From Paracamarosporium sp. OC-R06-R3 (lineage: Eukaryota; Ascomycota; Dothideomycetes; Pleosporales; Didymosphaeriaceae): DNA of 64,000 nucleotides. Both the position numbers and the translations under genes were made by a program. The DNA lies in NCBI GenBank assembly GCA_019828545.1, contig JACVRA010000052.1, forward strand, positions 1-64,000. The letters are read 5' to 3'. Of the stretch, positions 23,979 to 34,710 are shown piece by piece (position 1 is the first letter of the stretch; each line of letters starts with the position of its first letter). The notes beneath the pieces were generated by a model. It saw nothing but the letters and a program-made list of their open reading frames with translations. It searched no databases and was not told where the DNA came from.

Positions 23979-25080
23979 TACGCTCTGGAAGCTTGTTCGT
24001 TGGAAGCTACTGTTGCACGTTGTGTTGCGGTAGAGTGGATGATTCGCATGAGGGTGGGGTGAGTGTAAGCTAGTCTCGTTGTTTGCACGCTAAGACATAT
24101 ATGTTGTTGCCTTGATCTACGATTACTATTCCTCATGAGACATCCGTTTCTGGGGGTCGGAATCCGCATACCCACCACTCACGCGTTCAGGTCCGCTTCC
24201 CACCAAATAAGCAGCATCTCGTCTTTTATACCATTGAACTACACCTAAGAAGTGTGCATCGTTCGGACTGGTCAATTGTACAAACGTCGGAAAAGTGTAA
24301 GCTATCTTGGATTAATATAGTGAAGCGTACATAAGCTTGCGGACGCTACATCGATCCACGGTCTGGACCCAATGCACATCGAGGTTCACAAAGTGCAGAC
24401 CGATCATACTCTTCTGGAGCCGCTCAGAAAAGTCTAGAGTACTCGGGTAGCGCCTTGATTTACAGCAGTCCCAATCATATCATGGTTCGCCACAGCATGC
24501 TAAAATCTCTTTTGCTTCTTTCTTATAAATGATCTCGATCTGTGAACTCTCGTCACACGCTTCCTAACCTAAAGAGGACACTTAGCCACGCGTGATTGGC
24601 GTCTATACGTTTCCTTGCTGCCGTTTTCAGGCTTCAGAATGCGCCTAGACCAGACCGCAACCCGGTGTCTCAACACCGACACACAATATCTTTAGGGTAT
24701 GCTAAGCGTTACAGATCGACAGCCCCACGTGGATTGCGTCCGATAAGAGAGTAGCGGGAAGAAAGTAAAGATCGCGAGCGTGGAGGGCTGGACCGCAGGT
24801 AAAAGCGTTCTTGGGAACAGGACGGGAAACCCCGCGGTCAATGCGTAAGATCGTAAAACGTGGTATCAAATGCATGAAAGACTTGTCTTGAACCACGTTT
24901 CCATGTGGATTTGTGATGTTAGTGGGCCTATAGGTACATATGAGAGAGAAGCATCCGTCTGGGGTCATGGAAGCAAGTGTAAAGCCTCAGCACCATCGCG
25001 GTAGCGTTCGCGCCAGCATCAAACAGGCAATATCCAGATCCGTACAAGTCCACAAACTCTCATTCAAGTCTACTGTGCAA
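23979..25080. other. Intergenic, no supported gene
   Basis: Short frames only. A tRNA-like D-arm on the minus strand near 24,230 was examined and rejected. Confidence 0.5.
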
Positions 25081-25626
25081 ATGCTGTCCTTGACCGACTT
25101 TATCATATCTTCCAAATCACGCACTTGCCCGACGCTTCGAGCAAAGGGTGTCAAAGTGACGAGAGGAAGTTGTTTGTGCGGAAAGGTTGTCTTTGAATTT
25201 TCCGGTGAGCCTGTCAAGACGGTGAGTCTGCACTCTGTAGTGCTGCAGTGCTAATTTCATGCTGATGGTTGTCAGGTCCTCTGCCACTGTACCAACTGCA
25301 AACGCATCACCGGTACATCCTACTCCACCAACATTACCGTACAATCCACCTCACTCCGCTTCATGGGTTCGCCACGTCAATTCCTCTATGACTCCGGCCA
25401 AGGTCCTATCTTCAGGATATCATTCTGCGGTACATGCTCAAGTACGCTGTGGAAGGAGAGCGACGCAGAAGGCTTCAAGGGATACCTTATTGTGCAAGCT
25501 GGAGCATTGGCGCAGGAGGTCGATCGCTATCCACCGGATGGCGAGATATTTACGAGGGAAAGGGCAAAATGGGTGGGCCAAGTAGAGCACGTGAACCAAT
25601 TCGAGGGTACGGACGTGAGACTATGA
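25081..25626 (+). CDS. GFA-fold (glutathione-dependent formaldehyde-activating/CENP-V-like) protein
   Basis: Exons 25081-25221 and 25276-25626 encode 163 aa. The 54-bp intron (GTGAGT...CAG) is phase 0. All zinc-ligand motifs of the GFA fold are present: GSCLCGKVVFEF, CHCTNCKRITG and FCGTCSSTLW. Members of this family bind two zincs. Only a few have proven S-(hydroxymethyl)glutathione synthase activity, so the enzymatic role is open. A frame continues upstream of 25081, but its residues do not resemble the family and the ATG at 25081 gives a normal length. Confidence 0.85.
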
Positions 25627-25762
25627 ACACGGTCAGCGGTTGATCATTCGACTCTTGTTTATAGCATACTTTGGCGCATTAGCATACGTAATGACATTGC
25701 AGCATTTTGTGCTATATGATGCTTATAATTTCCGCACAATGCGTGCGAGAGGGTGTTCATCT

Positions 25763-26986
25763 TCATTTGCTCTCACCCGCCGCCTTTGCAGCCGCCGCCT
25801 CCCTCTTTCGCTGCAGATAGCGCTCTTTTGCACTGCTGATGTCGCTAGCCGTCTTTTGACTCTTGCTAGCATGTTGTAGCTTCCTTGCTTCTTCGGCTTC
25901 TTCGTCAGCTTTACGCTTTGCAGCTTGTTCAATTTGCTGGGCTACCATCTGCGTGTGCCTAGCGCGAATGTCGTTCCGCGCGGCATTACGGCCTTGAGAG
26001 TTAGTGGATGTCCCTGCTGACTTGGCTACAATGGGAGCAGCGCTGGTGGTCTTCTTCGGTTTCGCAACTATGTTGAGACCTGCGGAGAGGAGCTGTCGCT
26101 TATCCGCTACCTGACCGTCCTCGTTCAGCATGATGTTCTTGCCCTGAGCTTGTAGCTCTGCTACTATTTCCGCGTCTGTCTTCTCTTTGGGCTCTTCTTC
26201 GAGCTTGACGCCCGACTTTGCGAGCTCCGCAGCAGCCTCCATTGCTTCTTGGTGCCGCTTTTCCTCCTCCATGAGCATTTGCCTGTGGAAACCCTGCATG
26301 CCGAATTTGCGCCTCTTCTCCTCTTCGGCTTCCTGCTTCTTTTTGTCCTCTTCTTCAGCCTTGCGCGCTTCCTCCTGCTGCAATTTGTATGCACCAGTTA
26401 CAAACTTTTCCTTATCAGCGAACTCGTCGCCCTCGGCCTCGCGCTCGCGCTGCAATAGCTTGTCTCTTGCGCGCAATTGATCCTTCTTGCGTTGCTCTGC
26501 CGACTCGAACAAGCGATCCATGTATTTCGGTTTGCTATCGGCGGCTTCTTCGCGTTCGGCGGCCTTCTTCGCTAGCTGCCTCGCGTGGATGGCCTCGTAT
26601 GCGGCATCGTAGTCGTATATGGAAGCATCCAGCTCTTGGGCCTCCTTTGCGCGTCTTTCTGCCTCCTTTGTGCTTGCGAGGTTCGCGGCTCTCGTGGGGT
26701 CGTCCTCTTTTGCCTGCGCCTTTCGTGTTGGAGGCTCCAGTGGCCTTGTCTTCGATTTGGCTTTTGGCGCGGGTTTCTCGCTTTTCGATGACGATGCTAG
26801 CGAGTCGTCGAAGTTGAATTCTGCGATTTCTTGGGCACCGTCTGCGGCTTTTGCCTTTGCCTTTGGCTCTTCCTCCTCTTCGTCGAATAGCGGCTTCTTC
26901 TTGCCCAACGATGGCTTTCCCAGCGCTGCTTTATTGGGCCCGTTCGCGGGTTTGTTCTTGACGTTCAAGCCGAACTTGAAGGCCAT
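25763..26986 (-). CDS. NSRP1-like nuclear speckle splicing regulator (DUF2040/CCDC55 family)
   Basis: A single exon of 407 aa, starting MAFKFGLNVKNK. The conserved DUF2040 block reads LDASIYDYDAAYEAI, then KYMDRLFESAEQRKKD, then LQREREAEGDEFADKEKFVT. A long Glu/Lys/Arg-rich coiled coil follows. NSRP1 proteins are nuclear and influence alternative splicing in animals; the fungal role is less known. An in-frame ATG exists 44 codons upstream, but those residues are Pro/Ser-rich and would fill most of the promoter, so I chose the ATG at 26986, where the family consensus starts. It is divergent from the gene at 27173. Confidence 0.87.
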   Translation of the reverse strand: MAFKFGLNVKNKPANGPNKAALGKPSLGKKKPLFDEEEEEPKAKAKAADGAQEIAEFNFDDSLASSSKSEKPAPKAKSKTRPLEPPTRKAQAKEDDPTRAANLASTKEAERRAKEAQELDASIYDYDAAYEAIHARQLAKKAAEREEAADSKPKYMDRLFESAEQRKKDQLRARDKLLQREREAEGDEFADKEKFVTGAYKLQQEEARKAEEEDKKKQEAEEEKRRKFGMQGFHRQMLMEEEKRHQEAMEAAAELAKSGVKLEEEPKEKTDAEIVAELQAQGKNIMLNEDGQVADKRQLLSAGLNIVAKPKKTTSAAPIVAKSAGTSTNSQGRNAARNDIRARHTQMVAQQIEQAAKRKADEEAEEARKLQHASKSQKTASDISSAKERYLQRKREAAAAKAAGESK

Positions 26987-27172
26987 GGCGAGAGTTGGTG
27001 AAGGAGGAGGAGGAGTGCGGAGTGGAGGCTGGGAGCTCTCTACCGGTAGTGCCAAGCCACTCCGCGCGCCAGCCAGTGAGGTGACGGTGCGGTCCGCAAC
27101 CTCCCCGCTGTCACTCACTCCACTTGCGATACAACATGCACAACTGGAAATTGATACACCACACCCCCCACC
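26987..27172. promoter_or_regulatory. Compact bidirectional promoter (NSRP1-like / NFKBIL1-like)
   Basis: Only 186 bp separate the start codons of two divergent genes, both for predicted nuclear proteins linked to RNA processing. The interval must serve both directions. Confidence 0.6.
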
Positions 27173-28174
27173 ATGGAGGACCCAGTTAGCAACAGAGATG
27201 ACTACGGCAGCGCGAAAGCGTCAAAGTTCCAGTTCAAGTCCACGTCGGGGCGACGCTCAAAGCGCCAACACGGCCATGATGACGAAGAAAACGACCGTCA
27301 TCCAGAGCACAAGAGCGACCCAGCCCGGCGTCACCGGCACTCGAAGCGCAGGCGCAAGCATCGCGATGATGACCGCACATTCACGCGAACGGGCGACTAC
27401 GAAGACCCCGACCACCGCTACCGAGAGTCTCTCTACGACAATCTGAATAACGAATCGCCACATGTCGACTCGGACGCCATGTTCCGCGAGTCGATTTTTG
27501 ATGCCATGGCCGACGATGAGGGCGCAGACTACTGGGAAGGCGTCTACGGCCAGCCCATCCACGTTTATCCCAACACAAGACCGGGCCCCGACGGCACCCT
27601 AGAACGCATGACAGACGAAGAATACGTTGATTTCGTGCGGACCAAGATGTGGGAGAAGAGCCACCAACATATCCTCGAGGAACGTGCGGCGCGTGAGAGG
27701 GCGCGCCAGAAACGAAAAGAGCGGAACCGCGAACTAGAGGACGACACTGCCAAGGAGGAGGCTGAGAGGGAGAACACCCGGCGGCAAATGGAAGAGAGTC
27801 TAAAGCGTGGCGCGGAGCGGAAGAGGACCAAAGAGGCCGAGGCATCGTGGGCGAAATATCTCAGCAAGTGGGACCACCTCAGGGCCTTGCAAGAGCCTGG
27901 AACTCACGATCCGCGGGAGATCATCCCCTGGCCAGTCGCCTCAGGCAGGGCCGCTCACGTTGAAGCCAAGGCAATCGAGCAGTTCCTGAGGTCTTCAGCT
28001 AATTGGAGAGAAGATGCGCTGGCCTTGTTAAAGATCGAGCGCGTCCGTTGGCACCCTGACAAGATGCAGCAGCGCTTTGGACAGCATATCGACGCTGAAA
28101 CCATGAAACTTGTTACAGCTGTATTCCAGGTCATTGACCGGCTCTGGAATGAACGGAATCTCCACCGGAAATAG
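27173..28174 (+). CDS. NFKBIL1-like protein (NF-kappa-B inhibitor-like protein 1 family)
   Basis: A single exon of 333 aa. The N-terminus is highly charged and Arg/His-rich (residues about 25-75). A central acidic and aromatic part is followed by a long Arg/Glu/Lys coiled coil (about 160-230). The C-terminal region carries the family hallmark RVRWHPDKMQQRFG, with WREDALALLKIE before it and VFQVIDRLWNE after it. The WHPDK motif resembles the HPD motif of J domains, but the surrounding fold is NFKBIL1-type. Human NFKBIL1 is nuclear and affects splicing; the fungal function is inferred only. The adjacent divergent gene is also linked to splicing. Confidence 0.82.
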   Translation: MEDPVSNRDDYGSAKASKFQFKSTSGRRSKRQHGHDDEENDRHPEHKSDPARRHRHSKRRRKHRDDDRTFTRTGDYEDPDHRYRESLYDNLNNESPHVDSDAMFRESIFDAMADDEGADYWEGVYGQPIHVYPNTRPGPDGTLERMTDEEYVDFVRTKMWEKSHQHILEERAARERARQKRKERNRELEDDTAKEEAERENTRRQMEESLKRGAERKRTKEAEASWAKYLSKWDHLRALQEPGTHDPREIIPWPVASGRAAHVEAKAIEQFLRSSANWREDALALLKIERVRWHPDKMQQRFGQHIDAETMKLVTAVFQVIDRLWNERNLHRK

Positions 28175-29307
28175 CATGATGCTTTCACGTCGCTCGATTT
28201 CCCAATGCAATTGTATGCAATCGTACCCAGATTACACTTGGCATTTTTGTTTCCTGACAACCCCGGAAACGCCACCATCAATTATGCGCAGGTGTATTGT
28301 AACATATTCACCTCAAGTCACGAAATCGACCACTTCGCTTTTACCACTACAGTTCAGAGATACCCCTAAGAATAGATTTCCCGTCTACCCGGTTGGGTTG
28401 CGGTCAGATTCGACTTTGTTCCGTTGTCTCAGTCGTTCTCTCAACGTAGATTGCCACCACTTCGAGCCACCTCGGGGTGATGGCCGATAATCCGCCAAGA
28501 ACGGGGTGCTTGGCGTTTAATCAAGCCATGACAGACTACAATGGTCAGGCGCCGCAGTTCTAGGACTTGAAGAAAGATGCAGTCCGGCTAAATCCATCGA
28601 GGTCTTGGCCGTAAAGCTTTTTCCCACCCCTTCATTGTAGCGTTGCGTGGAAGTCCTACATTTCGACCTTGGCGTTACGTGAGTGGGAGGTTCAAGTTGC
28701 TATAGTCTATCAAATACGCGTGCCATTATAGACGTTGCTTGAACTCCAAAATGCCTTCATCCGAAGTGTACTATATCTGAGCACTAGGACATCACTTTGT
28801 TCCAACGTATCATCTTTTGTGAGTGGCCTGACTCCAAAGCCTACCTGGTCAGATATTGCCTACAACCTACTTCCCATGCCTTAAACCCTCGTTTATCGAC
28901 TGCGTCAATACCATGAACCGGGTCACGTAGACTATGCCATTTGGTCCGTACCTGACCTGTGTCGTTTGCACATTCGTTGGAGCTTGGGCTCGAAATAGCC
29001 GGTGGCTTGACACGCCTTCAAGAAACTCTGGGGTAGTTAATATAGTCCCGGGTTACACTTGCTAATCTATGTACCCCACAATATACACCGGCAATTTGAC
29101 GCCACTGGACGTCGGTAACGGCCCCAGCTCTTGTTCCAATCGAAGAGCCTCCTCTGGGCCGACCGATATCACGTCCTTGGCGACAGGGGCTCAGAAATGG
29201 TGACATCGAAATCAAACAATTCCAAGACCCATGGAATAGCAGTATATAAAGACCGAAGGCTTGCGCTCAGAAGATCACCACGCAGCATCAAAACAACGAT
29301 CGTCAAC
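28175..29307. other. Intergenic region upstream of the xylanase
   Basis: No gene supported. The last part is the xylanase promoter, with a TATA box noted separately. Confidence 0.5.
29243..29250 (+). promoter_or_regulatory. TATA box of the xylanase gene
   Basis: TATATAAA lies 58 bp upstream of the xylanase ATG, a distance consistent with a short leader and a strongly inducible promoter. Confidence 0.65.
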
Positions 29308-30038
29308 ATGGTTGCTTTCTCCTCCGTCTTCCTCGCCCTTGGCACAGCTGCCTCGGTGCTCGCTAGCCCGGTCAACTTTACCTCTCCTCTTGCCCTCCTC
29401 GAGCGCGGCATCCAGACCTCTCCCGGAACCGGTACCCACGATGGTTTCTTCTATTCCTTCTGGACCGATGGTCAAGGATCCGTGACGTACAACAACGAGG
29501 TAGAATGGCGCCCGTAACTTTACCAGAACATCGATACTGACACGAACAGGCCGCCGGCAAGTACTCCACCTCGTGGTCTAACGTCGGCAACTTTGTCGCC
29601 GGAAAGGGCTGGAAGCCCGGAGCAGGCCGCACTGTAACCTACTCTGGTACCTGGAACGGCGCCTCGGTCAACAGCTACGTTTCGCTGTACGGCTGGACCA
29701 AGAACCCTCTCGTCGAGTACTACATCGTCGAGACGTACGGCAGCTACAACCCGGCTTCTGCAGCAAGCAAGAAGGGTTCCATCACGGTCGATGGCGGCAC
29801 CTACGACATCCTACAGACGACGCGTGTCAACCAGCCGTCGATCGAGGGTACCAGCACTTTCCCTCAGTTCTGGAGCGTCAGGCAGCAGAAGAGGGTGGGT
29901 GGCACGATCAACGTTCAGGCTCACTTCGATGCGTGGACTCAGTATGGCTTGAAGCTTGGGAGCCACGACTACCAGATTCTGGCGACGGAGGGCTACCACA
30001 GCAGTGGGTCTGCTAGCATTACCGTTTCAGGCCCGTAG
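29308..30038 (+). CDS. Secreted endo-1,4-beta-xylanase, GH11
   Basis: Exons 29308-29499 and 29550-30038 encode 226 aa, the normal size for a secreted GH11 enzyme. The 50-bp intron (GTAGAA...CAG) is phase 0 and lies after SVTYNNE. The signal peptide is about residues 1-20 ([14 protein letters not shown]), followed by a short propeptide. GH11 landmarks are complete: [33 protein letters not shown] with the nucleophile Glu, [16 protein letters not shown] and [11 protein letters not shown] with the acid/base Glu. It hydrolyses internal beta-1,4 bonds of plant xylan outside the cell. There is no carbohydrate-binding module. Confidence 0.96.
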
Positions 30039-30733
30039 ATGGCTGCGAGACCTGTTTACAAAAGGGCTTCGTGTAGGTAAAGCATAGCTCGGTCCACCTC
30101 CAAGGTTGATCGAATGAGGACAATATACGAATGTCGAGTACTCTCGCGCTATTTGCCTCGCGTGTCACTGTCTGAGACTGTATCTGCTCGCCCTGCCCCC
30201 TCGGTATCCTTTTCAACCTTGGCATTGAAGTGATGCTTGAACAACTCGGTTTTTGTGATGTTGAGATTCCGGGTTCGCTAGCATCGTGATGGTCTTCTTC
30301 AAAACTTTTGCAAGATATTGGTATCATGATTATCCGTGGAATGTTCTTCCGTAACGAGTTTCGCCCTCTTCGTCTTGCTACATCTAGTTGCATCTTGGCT
30401 CAAAATGCTGCTCTGGCCTTTCGAGAATATTGTTCAGTGGCGACCATTGATCGACATGGGTCGAGACGAGACGACCGGTTTGAACCATTTATGCAAGGAG
30501 CCGAAGTCGTATATTGGTACGAGTTGTTCGCAATGATGCATGGCACAAGGTCAAACGAAGCTAACTGCCGGCCGTATCTGACACGACGCAGTCAAATAGA
30601 AAAGGTTCATCTGCATATCGAGACGATCTTAAAATATTCACAAGCAGAATTTACTGGGCGAATATTGCGCCAAGCGGCGGACCAACGTTTGTAAAACTTG
30701 CATACTTAATTGAAAAGCCCACGCTAGATAGCT
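30039..30733. other. Intergenic, no supported gene
   Basis: It lies between the xylanase stop and the MDR stop. Short frames only; presumably both terminators. Confidence 0.5.
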
Positions 30734-32111
30734 TCATCGCAATACGGCAACCAGTCTGCCTCCGCTAACTTCCCTCTTCCTCAACCGATCCAAACCCTCG
30801 TTGATCCCCCCAAGCCCGTCTACGGTCCCAACCACATCCGGTGGCACCAACAACCCCTTCAGGAGCAGCCTCTCGCACCAAGCCGACAGCGCCTCACCCA
30901 CCTCAGGGATCTCGTGGTACAGCTTAATCGGTACATTATGCAACGCTACATCCTCTGGAATATTCGTTTTCGGGACTCCAGTAAGACCAACAAGGTGCGA
31001 GCGCGGTGTGGCAGACGCCTCATGGGGTGTTGAAGGTGGTGTGGGCAGACGAACGGACTTCGGAGTGTCAAAGTTGGAAGCATCCTCCGGGAGAGCCGTC
31101 TTTGAAGCAAGAGCGCGGAGGAGATGGGCAGCTGTGTCCTTTCCTTGGGTGTCGAAGCCGAAGCGCGCCGTGTTCTTGGTCGCGGATCGGATGATGCTGA
31201 TGGCGCGTTCAGGGTCGTGCGCATCAACGAGTAGGTCGGGTCGAATGGGTTCTTGGGATGATAGACGCAAGCCGTGTTTTCCAGCGTCGACGACAGAGAT
31301 GATGCGCAGGCCGACGAGACGCGCGAGCTGCTTGAGCGTGTGTGCACATGTGGAACTGCCACCCCAGACGACGAGGAAGTCGCCCTGCTTTGCTCTTTCT
31401 TCTTCTGAGATGCCTTCCAGGCACTCTTTGCGGATGTCGACGGGGAGGCGCTCCGGATCGATGTCGCGTACTATCTTGAGTAGGTCCGGTCCGTCTTCAA
31501 TGGTTTCAAAACTGACGCCCATGTTGATACCAAGAGCAAGAACGGCAGCGACGAAGGCAACTCCTAGAATGGAGCCCTGTTCTTGGGTCACGGCATGTGG
31601 GAGACGGATTGCGTTAAATGAAGATGCTATGCTGTATTCTTGAAATGCGGCCTTGCGCAAGTCGCGGTAGTCTGTTGAAGGGACGATGACGACGTCGCCA
31701 TTCTGGAGACGAGAGTTTGGAGCTGTGGGTGCCTTTACGACAGTTCCGACAAGCTCGCGACCAGAGACATAGGGAAGCTCTGGTATACCAAAGTTGAAGT
31801 CACTGTATAATTGTTAGATTTGATTGGCTACCTGGATAGGTGTGTACTTGCGGTGCTTTCCAGTCTATCGGATTAAGGCCTACTGAGGTTACCTGCACCA
31901 GCAACTCGTGGTCGTGCTGTATGCTTGGTATTGTGTGATCAGGTCTCAGTTCGTAGGGCTGCCGGATTGCATGTAACAAGAGAGCTGACTGAGTGTCCGG
32001 TAGGCTCGATTCGTCGCCGCGACGCTGGAAGTCAGCAGTCGGTGCAGCAGTGGCCTCAACTGGAGTGGTTGCTACGCTGCGTCTCCGCCATTTGGCCGGC
32101 CATTGAACCAT
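30734..32111 (-). CDS. Medium-chain dehydrogenase/reductase with a GC-AG intron
   Basis: Two exons, 32111-31852 and 31802-30734, encode 442 aa. The frame only works with a GC donor (GCAAGT) at 31851 and a CAG acceptor. This joins GLNPIDWKAP to DFNFGIPELPYVSGRELVGTV, exactly the family consensus. The protein has the GroES-like N-terminal domain, a Rossmann domain with FLVVWGGSSTCAHTLKQLARLVGL, and a Pro/Thr-rich insertion near residue 330. No structural-zinc cysteine lobe is visible, so it is more like the zinc-independent oxidoreductase branch, which includes trans-acting enoyl reductases. The first 50 residues before LHAIRQPYEL are not family-like and the start is uncertain. It is divergent from the class F monooxygenase and may be the edge gene of the PKS cluster. 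Confidence 0.75.
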
Positions 32112-32641
32112 TCTTACGGGAGCAGTAATATCGCACGTGCAGGTGGTTCGATAGGCAGAAGATGCGATACTTGAGTGTTGGCTTGGGCACTCAAGAAAGA
32201 CTGAGGTCTTCCGGCCTTCGCCCACGCCCGGATATATCGGTTCTAGTAAACCGAATGGCTCGCACGTCATCTGGTGCCGTTGACGGAGTCTCGCATGGCT
32301 GCAGGGAACCCTTTGGAGCAGTGGTGCGGGATGGGGATAGGAGGCAACTAGACCATGGCGCAATAGTGGATGCCGAATTGATTACCGCGCAAACGCCCGA
32401 TAGCAGGCCAGCCAGAGCCGCAGGACTGCGCAGTTCTGCGCTGTTGTGCGCTGCGACTCGTTCACGGCGTGGGGGAGGGGTCGATTGCGTTCACAGACGC
32501 TGCAAGCACATCATCGCACTAATCGTGTCTACAAGAGACGTTAGCCGACAGCCAGGGCGGTATCGGATTGTCCCTCGACGGTGCGCGCATACAAAGGCTC
32601 CAGCGAAGGAGCACGACATTTCCGCCTGCTGAAACGACATC
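32112..32641. promoter_or_regulatory. Divergent promoter region (MDR / class F monooxygenase)
   Basis: 530 bp between two oppositely oriented start codons. Frames crossing it show no motifs. No specific regulator site is assigned. Confidence 0.45.
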
Positions 32642-34483
32642 ATGGCGCCCAGGAAGCTGATCCTCAATGCCTTTGTTGAGATGTGTGAGTACACGTGACC
32701 TGCGATTACTCAACCCCAGCCCGTTGCTGAACCCAACTCCGTATGCTGACTAACCCCGACCATCAGGCAGTGGCCATCAGTCCCCGGGGCTTTGGAGGCA
32801 TCCAGATGACCATTCACACGAGTTTGGCGACGTCCAGCACTGGGTCGAGCTCGCCAAGCTGCTCGAAGACGCCAAGTTTCACGGTATCTTCATCGCCGAT
32901 GTCTTGGGAGGGTACGATGTATACAATGGAAACCTTGAGACTGCCATAGTCTCAGGTGCCCAGTGGCCTGTAAACGAGCCTTTGGCCGTTGTAAGCGCAA
33001 TGGCAGCCGCGACCAAAAGCATCGGTTTTGGCGTTACTTGCTCCACGACCTACGAACAGCCTTATCACTTGGCTCGAAGACTGTCCACAGTAGACCATCT
33101 ATCGAATGGAAGGTAAGCTATCGCATTTGAATCGACACAAGATGCTAATTTCAGGCAGGCTTGGGTGGAACGTAAGCTTGAACACCAAGCTTTGTCTGTG
33201 ATCAATCGCTAACAACGTATAGATTGTCACTAGTTACCTAGACTCTGCTGCAAGAAACATGGGCTTCAAGCAGCAGCTCGATGTACGCTTCTCTTTCCGT
33301 CAACACACGATTGAATCACTGACATTGTACAGCACGATGAGCGGTATGCACAAGCAGAGGAATATGTGAAAGTCATGTACAAGTTATTTGAGTCGTCATG
33401 GAGAGACGATGCAGTGGTCCTTGATCGCACTAAAGGAGTGTATACAGTACCCGACCGAGTCCGCCAAATCAACCACGAGGGAAAGTACTTTACAATTCCT
33501 GGTCCGCACATTTGCCAACCGAGTCCGCAAAGAACTCCTTTGATATTACAAGCTGGTACCTCGAGAGCAGGGAAGAAATTCGCCGCTCAAAATGCTGAGG
33601 CCATCTTTGTGTCTGCGCATGCGCCTGAAGTCTGTGCGAAAAGTGCGTATCATCTGGTATTGAATTCGTTCAAGATGAATAAATCGACATGCCTTGTTGT
33701 ACATCTGAGACGGACGACGAGTACCAAACCCCAAGCATATTGACTTGCGCTAATTCCATACCGCAAAAACAGGCATCGCTGAGATCAGAGAAACCGCAAA
33801 GACGGAATTTGGCCGAGACGGAAACAACATCAAGGTCCTCGCTCTGGTCACACCAATAATTGGCCGCACTGAAGAGGAGGCGCAGGCGAAGCTTGCAGAA
33901 TATAGAAAATACGCATCACTCGAAGGCGCGCTCGCTCTGTTCTGTGGTTGGACAGGCATTGACCTCGGAAAGTATGGTGACGAAGAAGAACTCAGGCAGG
34001 TAGAGTCAAATGCTGTTCGATCGACGGTGGAGGGCTATGCGCGATTTTCGCCCGGGACTTCTAAGTGGACGAAACACACTGTCGCCGAACATGTCAGTAT
34101 TGGAGGAAATGGGCCTATCTTCGTTGGAACACCAGCACAAGTCGCAGACGGATTCCAGGTCTGGCTTGATGAAGCTGGGGTTGATGGGTTCAATATCGTA
34201 AGTTGACACTTGGTGGTATCGTTCCTGTGTCGAGAACACTGCGCTGATCCAGAGACAGGCGTATGCCCTTTTCCCTCAGTCATTCAAGGATGTGATCGAG
34301 CTGCTGCTGCCCGAGTTAAAATCGCGAGGGCTATTCTGGGATGACTATGCGGTTCCTGGAGGCACATACCGTGAAAACTTTTACCAGAAGGAAGGGCAAA
34401 GAGGCCCGCTAGATGAGCATGTTGCGGCAACCTATAGGTGGAAGGCTGGGGTCGATGCAAGTGATCATATAATACCGAGCTAA
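32642..34483 (+). CDS. Class F (luciferase-like) FMN-dependent monooxygenase, NtaA/SnaA/DszA type
   Basis: Seven exons encode 473 aa: 32642-32684, 32767-33112, 33159-33171, 33223-33282, 33333-33642, 33773-34197 and 34259-34483. Exon 3 is a 13-bp microexon that supplies LGWN, a conserved piece of the family. Family landmarks follow in order: SPGLWRHPDDHSHEF, LLEDAKFHGIFIADVLG, TTYEQPYHLARRLSTVDHLS, then LGWNIVTSYLDSAARNMG, PLILQAGTSRAGKKFAAQNAE and GTPAQVADGFQVWLDEAGVDGFNI. These enzymes use reduced FMN from a partner reductase to oxygenate or cleave organic substrates. The start gives MAPRKLILNAFVEMCSGHQSPG, typical of the group. Tailoring of the polyketide is plausible but not shown. Confidence 0.88.
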
Positions 34484-34710
34484 ACAGCTGTTGTATATGA
34501 AGCACGCAAAAAAGCAGCAAACAATGCCTAGAGCTCGATCACGTATGAAGAAGGCAGTTTTAGGCGTGATTGAAAAGGTGACAAGTAGATGAATGATGAA
34601 TGAAGCATTTAAGGCTTTTGTATTTAAGTTTTCTTGGGACCGCGACGACCTCTACATTCACCCACGTTTCGATCGACAAATCCTTGGTAGCATCCTCTTC
34701 CTACTAGGTT

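Noticed and set aside
24170..24260. tRNA-like D-arm on the minus strand (GTGTAGTTCAATGGTAT)
   Set aside because: No matching anticodon stem, T-arm or acceptor pairing could be drawn around it.
26987..27118. 44-residue N-terminal extension of the NSRP1-like protein
   Set aside because: The extension is Pro/Ser-rich, would occupy most of the bidirectional promoter, and the family consensus begins at the internal ATG.
25640..28300. Long antisense frames opposite the NSRP1-like and NFKBIL1-like genes
   Set aside because: They mirror the strong Glu/Lys/Arg codon bias of the real genes and have no coherent protein motifs.
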